Positions 56,200-64,000 of a stretch of DNA of 64,000 nucleotides are shown one piece after another. Position 1 is the first letter of the stretch, and each line of letters opens with the position of its first letter. Origin of the DNA: Diphasiastrum complanatum (lineage: Eukaryota; Streptophyta; Lycopodiopsida; Lycopodiales; Lycopodiaceae); assembly GCA_029204225.1 (NCBI GenBank), contig CM055095.1:12550399-12614398 (forward strand), given 5' to 3'. Position numbers and translations under genes: made by a program. The notes under the pieces are model-generated. The model saw only the letters and a program-made list of their open reading frames with translations, was not told the DNA's origin and ran no database searches.

Positions 56200-57845
56200 T
56201 GCTCTAGCAGAAAATCAATACTTAGGTGATGGATGGTGGATGATGAGTGTGATAACCTATTCTTGCTTATCTATGGCTCCCTACCAAGTTATATCCAAGG
56301 CAATCCCTACTGAATATACCTTAGGCTTCTCCCAACTAGACGAGATAGGAATAGGTGACCAAGATGTTGATGGTAATTGTGAATATGTACAGGCCTAAGT
56401 ATAAAGATATCTCACTGTTTCACTTTTGGCGGTCATAGATCCCATTTTCACGCTTGGATTGATGATGCCAAGTTTTCAAGTTTTGATCTTTCAAGAGGTA
56501 TTGGGGTTTGCTAGTTTTAGCTCTGGAGAATTCGCACACAAGTGAAGAGGTTCGCACAAAGGCCAAGCTTGCCAAAACAAGTACCATGCAAGTACTATTT
56601 GAGGAAAGATCAAGAATTTGTATCGTTAGATAATTTGGAGGAGGTTGCTATGTTTCTCTCACCTTCTTTGGACTTTCCTGGTATTTTTAGAGCCTCTGGT
56701 CCTTAGGGCAAAAGTACCTCCAACCTATTCACACATGCCAATTTTGATCATTTTATGGGGGCCTTTTTCGATTTCTTGGTCAAGATGTGTAAGTAGAGTA
56801 TTTGCACATGTGTTAAAGATTTTGCTGGGAATCTATGCGAATATTTACCATGATGAAATATGCAAAAATAGCCATTTTTGCTCTGTATCTTACCATTGAT
56901 GATAACATAGAGTCTCATAATATTTTCGAGTTATTCCAATGAAATCTGATCCTGGTTTGACATGTTTGGCATTGTTGACACGCCACTGTCATTTGCCTCA
57001 CTAGAGTCTCTTGTTCTCATATTACCACTTGAGGGTGGCAGTACCTGGACAGGCCTCTTCATCGGCAGTCTCGAGATTTGAAGGCAATGGATTGATCCCC
57101 ACCGGTCAGTAGTAACTCAGCATACAAAACTTTCACTCAGAAAACTCAACGTTTGTTAGCTTGAGATTATGACAGGCCATTTGCTCCTTGCCATCTGAAT
57201 GCTCTTAACATACCATTGAACTCCTTACAAGAAAAACAGTTGTCTCAGGCAAACTTGTTTCAAAACAAGCGCTCTCTATGTCGAGATTCTATGCACTTAG
57301 ATTATGGGTGATGGATGTTGATATCGACAGATTTGGCAAACTTACTGTGACGGATCTATGGTTTCCTACTAGGACACTATTAAGGCATTCCCTACTAGAG
57401 GTGCCTAAGGCTATCAAAACAAATTCATCATGATAGGATTGTCGGCGATGGAAGATGGATATGTACAATTCTAGGTGCAACGTGTATCTGCAAGAGCTTG
57501 GAGTTTCCTGAGTGGAACCATATGATGCTGATGTTAGAGGATTTTACTAAGTTTCAAGTGCTTGAAATTATGGGTCTTCATTGTGATCACAAATGAACCT
57601 CTCTAGATAGAAATTGCATGCATGCCTGGGACTCGCACAAGTCCAGATCTTGCCAAAAAACAGGCTATGCGAGTACTAGATAGTTCTACTTTAGGAGAGA
57701 TCAGAGATTTTGCACTTGAAAGTATTTCTACAAGTTTGTTCTGGGTTTTCTTACCTTATTTGGGAGTTCTTTTTTTGTCTTTTTTTTTTAAGTTACTCAC
57801 CTCCTCTAGGATTCTTGTAGCTGACAAAAGTCGTTGCGAAAATCA
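56200..57845. other. LARD interior, unassigned
   Basis: No domain recognised. Words such as GGTTCGCACAAAG and GACTCGCACAAGTCC near 56530 and 57628 foreshadow the minisatellite. Confidence 0.45.
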
Positions 57846-57849
57846 GGGA

Positions 57850-58845
57850 ATGACTCGTATAGTTGTGCGAGTTATTTCGGACCTAATCAACTCAAATGGA
57901 CCACAGAGCAAGAAAATGACTGGGGACTCGTACAAAAAATGACTCGTGGACGGAAACGGACGACTCGCACAGGACTCACACAAAAGATGACTCGTGGACG
58001 AAAACGGACGACTCGCACAGGACTCCACAGAAGATGACTCGTGCAAAAAATGACTCGTGGGCGAAAACGGACGACTTGCACAGGACTCGCACAAAAGATG
58101 ACTCGCATAAAAAAATGACTCGTGGATGGAAACGGACGACTCGCACAGGACTCGCACAGAAGATGACTTGCGCAAAAAATGACTCGTGGAAGGAAACGGA
58201 CGACTAGCACAGGACTCGCACAGAAGATGACTCGTGCAAAAAAATGACTCACGGACGGAAACGGACGACTCGCACAGGACTTGCACAGAGTTGGAAGATG
58301 ACTCGCACATGGTTGAAGGATTCCCGAATGAACTAGAAATGGCTCGCATAGGGGAACAATTCCAAATGACCCGCCCAGACTTGGAAGATGACTCGTACCA
58401 GAATATGACTCACACAAAACTGTACCCGTGGAGCTAGAACCCGTTTCAATAACTCGCATAGGAAGTACTCGCACACGACTCGGGGTGAAAAATGACTCAT
58501 ACGTGAGAACTTACTCGCACACTATGAAAATGACCCGCCCACAAGATGACTCGCACAAGAAGCTCAGTACCCGCACAGGCTAAAATGACTCGTACAGGTC
58601 AGAAGGAGGTAAAAAACATCACAAAATGACTAGCACAAACCCGAAAATGACTCGCACTGGTTTGAAAGGTTCCCAAAAAAAAGTAGAAAATGACTCGCAC
58701 AGGGGAACAAAATGACTCGTACAAACCTGAAAATGACTCGCACAGCAAACAACGGTAGACGTAATGACTCAGAATTAAAAAAATGACTCGCACTGTAGAC
58801 AGTAGGCACTCGCACACATGACTAAAGATTTATGAACTCGCACAC
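57850..58845. repeat. Complex minisatellite based on GACTCGCAC
   Basis: About six imperfect units of 47-66 bp (57950-58300), each with AAACGGACGACTCGCACAGG and AAAATGACTCGTG. Less regular ATGACTCGCAC repeats continue to about 58840. Long minus-strand ORFs (CESCASRPFPSTSHF) are products of the repeat. Confidence 0.93.
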
Positions 58846-58849
58846 TTGC

Positions 58850-60939
58850 TACTTGGGTTAGGAGCAGATGGGAGAAACACCTCTAAACACTTGTGAAAAA
58901 CCAGCGCTCTGCTCTTTATTGGAAAACAATGATAGCTATAAATTGCACCTCTCTTCGAGAGTCCAGTGCTAGCAAAGTCTTACAGAATTTCTGAAATGAA
59001 AACTTTCAAAGCAAAATTCTGGTAGTCTTACAAGCTAATTGTTGAAATAGGAATACTCGAAGCCCAACACCGACAATTTTACAACTCACACCAATAGCGA
59101 AGAAGGAAAATGTCAAAGCTCGTAAGCTTGGATTCTTCAACAAACAAACTATGTTAGCAACAAATCACCCAGTCACAGACTTTATTCTAGTGCGTAACAG
59201 TTGTTTCATTGTCGTAGAATTTTTTACAAAATCAGTTTTGAAAAGTTATTACGAACAATGTGCCGGTACTGAGATATGGAGACACAATTGGTCAATAATA
59301 ACGAGAATCGAGATACATTTTATGCTGTCAGCTCGATGGTAAGGGCTAGATTGACAATCTGGATTCTACGTCATGCAAACTATGAGAAACCACATGAAAA
59401 CTAGAAGATCATTGTTAGCTCGGTTTTCACCATCATGGCTAGCAGAGTAGATAGCAGGAGCAAGAGCTGTGATTCATCATGAGCAACTACGAGAAGGAAG
59501 GATAATAGTTAACAGCTCAGAGTCCAGACAGATGTTAAATCCAACATACTGTGAGATATTCCACCTGTGAGAGAGAGAGAGAGCTTCAAACAAGGAAGCA
59601 TCAGTCACCCTCTACACCGTTGGTAGGCGATAATGATGCAGAAAGATATGTGAGAAGCATTTTCACTTCAGTTAGCGGCCCACCATCGCTCAAATACCTG
59701 TCAAGCAATTGTGTTCTCACGTCTGACAGCAAGAAAATCACATAAAAGTCAGCGCATTACTTCCAAAATGGATCAATGTAGGCGCTCTCCTTCTGATCAG
59801 TGAGCAGTAGGGCCTCTGATCAGTGGGCAGTAGGGACTACCTAGAGAGCGAAAGGAGGAGTTGAAAAATCTTAGGAAGAAAGACGGTAGGAGGGTAGATG
59901 GATTTCAGCTCACGATGGAGGACCCAATTTATGATACACTACTACCAGAAGAAGTCATTGATCCGCTGCGCAAAAACTCTGCACAAACAGCCCAAAAAAA
60001 AGACTGAATGGTGTGGATCTGAGGTTTGGTGCCCTCCCCCTGCTGAGAGCACTGCTGGATGCAGCTGAAAAACACAAAAACTTAACACAAAAAACTTGAG
60101 CTTGTTGTAGGCTGATCCTATTGCGAGTGTTGTCTAGCTCATCTCTGAGCACCTGGTTAAAAGGAACATGTACAAAAAAAAGCTTGGAACGTTTGTTCAG
60201 ATTAAAAGAAGACGCCTCCGAAGGTGGTTCTGGTACAGTAGTCGCACACCTGACAAGGTATTCGTTGAAGTTCAGATACCTTCTATGTGAGTCATTCCTT
60301 GGCAAAAACTGGCTGAAACATAGCAGCGGCTGATCGCTCCTGCCTGACGTGTAGATCTGCTTCAAATGAGCTGCGTTTTTTTGCTGGGCGAGTGGGTCTA
60401 ATACAAAAAAATATCCGACAGGGTAAAAAATCAGACCTGGATGGTAACGCTGCTCATTTCTGCACTATTATGTTGTTCCTTTGACTCTTTCATCCCGTAC
60501 TCAACCGAAGATTCCCTGAGAGTGTAACATGTCATAAGATGGTTCCGAGTCAGTTTCTCACCCAATGCTCATTTGGGAGAAGATATGAACTCCTCGTTTT
60601 CTTTATCTCAAAGGCACAAAGTGTACAAGTCATCCTACTAACTCTATCCAATGCAAGTGGGCGGTAACAAACTCAAGAGAAAATGGAGAGTGACAAAGAA
60701 ATCCATAGGGATACGAGTAGGATAGGGTGGGTGAGTAGTGCACGAGTAGTGTAAAAATCAAACCTTGGTGAAAATCAGAAATTGTAAGATCGTACATGCC
60801 TGCAAAGGCCTTTTTTTAAAAAAAAGCAAGAAGCGTGGTTGTGCATGAAGCTTGGTAGTTTAAAACACTACAAAAGATAACTTTTACATTACAAAAGCAA
60901 GGAAATCAAGCAAAAAGCATGAGAAAAGAGCAGAAAGAG
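58850..60939. other. LARD 5' interior, unassigned
   Basis: No gene recognised. Minus-strand 60365-59955 has a 136-aa ORF (MKQIYTSGRSDQPLLCFSQF) without known domains. A 16-bp duplication AGTAGGG-type near 59800 is seen. Confidence 0.4.
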
Positions 60940-60953
60940 CGGCAACGGCGCCA
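60940..60953 (-). other. LARD primer-binding site, tRNA-Asp type
   Basis: Minus strand TGGCGCCGTTGCCG, separated from the LTR by one base. It matches the 3' end of plant tRNA-Asp, used by Athila/Tat-type gypsy elements. Confidence 0.85.
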
Positions 60954-60954
60954 A

Positions 60955-61661
60955 TGTTGGATCTTCAGCATCCACACCGGCTATGGCTCCAACTAGCATG
61001 GCTATGGTAGTCTCCCAACTAGTCTACGCTATGGCTTCTCCAACTAGTTTGGATATGGATGCAATAAAGACAGTCATGAGCATGGTGGCGAGTATTCTGA
61101 TGGGTAAGATCCACTCTTCTCTCTTTTCTCTCCTTAGTTTCTAACAAATGAACTAAATCTCATCCTCTAAGGCTTACCCTACTAGATTATGGAGGGCCTA
61201 GATTAACTTAACCCGTTGCCAGATGAATAATATACAATACAATGTGAAGTAACACAGTACATGAAACTACACAAGGGAGAACACTCAGAGAGAAATATAG
61301 GCTTGTATTGCAAATGAGGCTCGAAAATGGACTCTTCCACTCCTATATATACTTGGAGTGGTGGTCACTTACAAAAAGGCACTATGGGACTAACTTAACT
61401 TTGAATCACATTGGTGCCATGGGACAAACCCCCAATGGACCTTTGTGACTAACTTTTACATAACTTGAAATAACTGGAAACTACATATCTATGTGCAATG
61501 CCCATAGCAGTTTAAACTTAGAACTGAATATCTTAAGCCATTACAGATAAAGTAAAAGCCTAAACTTGATGGGCAAGTTCTACGTTTAAATCATATCATG
61601 CTTGTATTTTTAAAGATGTTCCCCGGGATGGCTAGAATATTCCTTGGAATATCAGCCTACA
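60955..61661 (-). repeat. LARD 5' LTR
   Basis: 707 bp, near-identical to 52517-53251 apart from a 28-bp deletion near 61150. Confidence 0.95.
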
Positions 61662-62801
61662 TAGCATTTGACTCACACTAAGCAAATTCTTGGTAATAGA
61701 TGGAATAAACAAGACATCCTCCAAATGAACATTCCTATTTGTAGAGAGAGAAATATGAATTGTGCCAATCCCATTGATTGTACACTCACCATCATTTTCC
61801 ATGTAGATCACCCTCTTGTCATCTCCATATGCCAACAAAGAAGTGAAGTACTCTTTGTGAAAGGTCATGTGTGAACTTGCTCCACTATCAATCCACCAAG
61901 GATCTAGATCTCCATCATTATCAAGCATACATGAAGACATCACAAAACCATCATCATTTGCATCTTGAACATCCAAACCATCCTCATCAAGCGTAAGATT
62001 ACCTTGCTTGTCTCCTTGATCTCTCTTCTTTTTGTAGCACTCACTTGCAAAGAGTCCTTTGATACCACAATAGAAGCACTTGAGCTTTGAGCTATCCTTC
62101 TTTTTGCCACTTGAAGAATCATCCACTTGATCTTGCCCTTTAGACCACTTACTTTTGGTTTTGCCCTTGAAACTGCCCTTTGTGAAAATAGCATCCTCTT
62201 GAAGTGTTGATGTAGATCCACCTCTTGCTTGAAGCCTATATTTCTCATTGATCAAGATCTCTTAAAGATCCATCAAACTTGGCAAAGTCTTTTGAATAGC
62301 AATACTTTGAACAATGTTAGCATGAGCATCCAACAAGCCATTAAGAATTACTTGAATAAGCTCTCCTTCCTTAATGCTTTCATCAATGCAAGCCAACTCA
62401 TCATTCAATGCTTTCATTCTCAAAACAAAAGTACTTGGACTTTCTTCATTCTTTTGCAAACAAGAAAAAAGTTTCCTTCTTAAAGTCAACACTGTAGAAG
62501 TAGACTTGGATTCATAAAGCTTCTTCAATGAATTCCAAGCTTCCAAAGATGATGTGCACTTACCAACTTCCTTGAAAAGCTCATTGGTAACATTCATCTT
62601 TATCATGTGTAGAGCCTTCTTGGCCCTCTTGTCATACCTCACTTGATCTTGTTGTGTTGTTGGTCTCTCCTCCAAACCTACAACAATATCCAAAACATCA
62701 TTCATCTCAAGAAGTGACTCCATCCTCACTTTCCACAATGAATAGTTACTTGAGGTAAGCCTATCATTGGCTTCCAACATGACTCCAATTGAGGTTGCCA
62801 T
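61662..62801 (-). pseudogene. Copia 4 gag and protease
   Basis: Minus strand from ATG 62801: MATSIGVMLEANDRLTSSNY, WKVRMESLLEMND, SSLEAWNSLKKLYESK, LRRKLFSCLQKNEESPSTFV; a TAA at 62261; then a basic linker and the zinc knuckle CFYCGIKGLFASEC, whose His is replaced by Leu. Protease: DPWWIDSGASSHMTFHKEYF with intact DSG, then VHLEDVLFIPSITKNLLSVS, broken off at the LARD. Homologous to copia 2 gag. Confidence 0.93.
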
Positions 62802-63388
62802 GTAGCAATGACCTAATCTTCTCTTTCAACCTATTTCAATGCACAAAGCACTCCTTTGAACAGCAACAAATGCTTTCAAAAAAAATCACCAAGATTTGAA
62901 ACTATCTTAAAAATTCTCTTCTAGCACTTATACCAAGCAAATCAACACATAGAATCATGGAATCTTGATCAACCTATGATCTATCCTGAATCTAATGACT
63001 TTTGCCACTTCCTAAGATTGAAACACACTCAAATGAAGTCCAGCAACCTCACTATCTAGAGATCCAATCAAAATTAGGATTTTGACAAAATCACAAAAAA
63101 TTGACTATTCCAAATCTACATGCAAATGCTTGAAAGATTGATAAGCAATCTATAAGCGACCACTTAGGCTAATCCAATGATCCAAAAATCGGCCAAATCC
63201 AATATGTGAAATAGAAAATTGGAATTGATCAAGTTTATAGACCTATATAGTGTTTTGATCTACAAAAGATTCAATCTACAAAAGCAAAAAACTTGATTTT
63301 GGTGTAGAATCCTCTCTAGCATGCTCTAGACTTGATATCTTCACAAAATCATTGATAGATCTGATTTCCTCCTTCATAACCTGAAACA
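62802..63388 (-). other. Copia 4 5' leader
   Basis: About 590 bp between PBS and gag. AT-rich, no ORF of note. Confidence 0.6.
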
Positions 63389-63403
63389 CAAGCTCTGATA
63401 TTA
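63389..63403 (-). other. Copia 4 primer-binding site, degenerate
   Basis: Minus strand TAATATCAGAGCTT directly after the LTR end TTTCACA, from TGGTATCAGAGC with two changes. Confidence 0.75.
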
Positions 63404-64000
63404 TGTGAAATATTTCAAATCCTTAAGATCAAATCTACAAAAATGATCTTTGGTTAGAAAGTGAAATACACTACCAATCTCATCAATGTAGAAAAATCAG
63501 CATCTACACACAAAATGAGATGCAAACACTAATAGAACTTGATCAAACTTGAATGACATAATAAAGTACTATTGTTGTCCGTACAAAACCAGCAAGCTAC
63601 TGTATTTCACACGTGTGGATCCAAAAATAACAATAAATCACCATTCTACACAGAATTGCACGCAATCACCAAGATAGTGCACCAATGGATAGTAGAACCC
63701 AAGAGAACCATGTATAAGCATGAAATGAGATAGAGAAGACAAAAGATAGCTCTCTCCACGAGTTACATCCTTTTATAACAAGTCCAAACCCTATTTGGCC
63801 ACTTGGCTTTCCTTCCAAAATGCAAACCCTACTATTTTTGGGTCTAGATTCAATGTACCCAACTATTCAAATTTGAATCTACTCAAACTCGCATTCTAAC
63901 TTTCCCACACTTTCAAAAAGTGTTTATTCAAATGACATTTAGACTAATGAACTTTGAAAAATCAATTTCTAAATCTAAAACAAGTTTTGGCCTCAATATG
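63404..64000 (-). repeat. Copia 4 5' LTR, cut by window edge
   Basis: Starts TGTGAAATATTTC and matches 49060-49650. About 50 bp should remain beyond the window. Confidence 0.93.

Larger units (their letters stand above)
52517..61661 (-). mobile_element. Large retrotransposon derivative (LARD), gypsy-type, 9.1 kb
   Basis: 9145 bp, TG..CA ends, 5-bp duplication TAGCA at 52512-52516 and 61662-61666. Minus-strand orientation is set by the PBS next to the right LTR (complement of the 3' end of tRNA-Asp, TGGCGCCGTTGCCG) and a purine-rich tract next to the left LTR. LTRs are 735 and 707 bp (one 28-bp indel, about 18 substitutions by my count), so insertion is fairly recent. No protease, RT or integrase was found. 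A gag relic is at 55960-56190. A large minisatellite is at 57850-58840. It interrupts copia 4 within the NLLSVSQM region. Confidence 0.92.
49060..64000 (-). mobile_element. Copia 4, minus-strand, inserted in aORF copy 3 and split by a LARD
   Basis: 3' LTR 49060-49708, polypurine tract GAAGAGGGAG at 49718-49709, pol remnants 49727-52516, LARD insertion 52517-61661, gag-protease 61667-62801, leader, degenerate PBS and 5' LTR from 63404 to the window edge. Removing the LARD rejoins ..NLLSVSQM to LSKGLKVEF. The RT region is replaced by foreign sequence. The right target duplication is outside the window. Confidence 0.92.

Noticed and set aside
57843-58474. 168- and 195-aa ORFs rich in SHLLCESCASRPF
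   Set aside because: Encoded by the minisatellite; repeat units give open frames without evidence of selection.
57850-58845. CRISPR-like array
   Set aside because: Eukaryotic context; units are imperfect, directly adjacent and nested, with no unique spacers of constant length and no cas genes.
60940-60953. Possible tRNA-Asp gene
   Set aside because: Only the 14 bases matching the tRNA 3' end are present, next to an LTR; it is a primer-binding site.

Overview
The window reads as nuclear DNA of a land plant. One host gene is clear: a glycerol kinase with four exons, GT-AG introns and plant-type protein sequence (6850-9827). Almost everything else is transposable-element DNA in nested layers. 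No rRNA, tRNA, organellar or bacterial features were seen. The element families do not look like common angiosperm ones, and a fern, lycophyte or bryophyte is my guess only.

Layout. 1-6.2 kb holds decayed remnants: a LINE ORF1-like pseudogene, an internally deleted copia element, a copia pol fragment, two simple repeats and two minisatellites. 6.2-10.3 kb is the glycerol kinase locus. 10.5-12.8 kb has a copia RNase H fragment and unassigned DNA. 12.96-19.53 kb is a DNA transposon with imperfect terminal inverted repeats. It sits inside a minus-strand Ty3/gypsy integrase fragment and carries a decayed multi-exon transposase, an orphan plus-strand gene and an intact histone H3-like ORF. A second, truncated copy of the same transposon (19.63-20.48 kb) faces it head to head.

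20.5-27.5 kb and 31.7-47.5 kb hold two related plus-strand gypsy elements. In both, pol is followed by a spacer rich in GAACCTTCGC-like motifs and then by a long unrecognised ORF (here 'aORF'). A third, truncated aORF is at 47.9-49.06 kb. Copia 1 (27.6-31.7 kb) lies between the two gypsy elements. Copia 2 (32323-41856, minus, TSD TTCGC) split gypsy 2, and copia 3 (32667-36117, plus, TSD ATATA) then split the 3' LTR of copia 2. Copia 4 (49060 to beyond 64000, minus) split the third aORF. It was itself split by a 9.1-kb non-autonomous gypsy-derived element (52517-61661, TSD TAGCA). A solo LTR of the copia 4 family lies in the first aORF.

Most notable: (1) the H3-like histone ORF inside the DNA transposon; (2) the aORF family repeated downstream of gypsy pol; (3) the copia 4 element whose reverse transcriptase region is replaced by unrelated DNA with a long ORF; (4) the young large retrotransposon derivative with a complex minisatellite. 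All family calls were made by eye; no database search was run.
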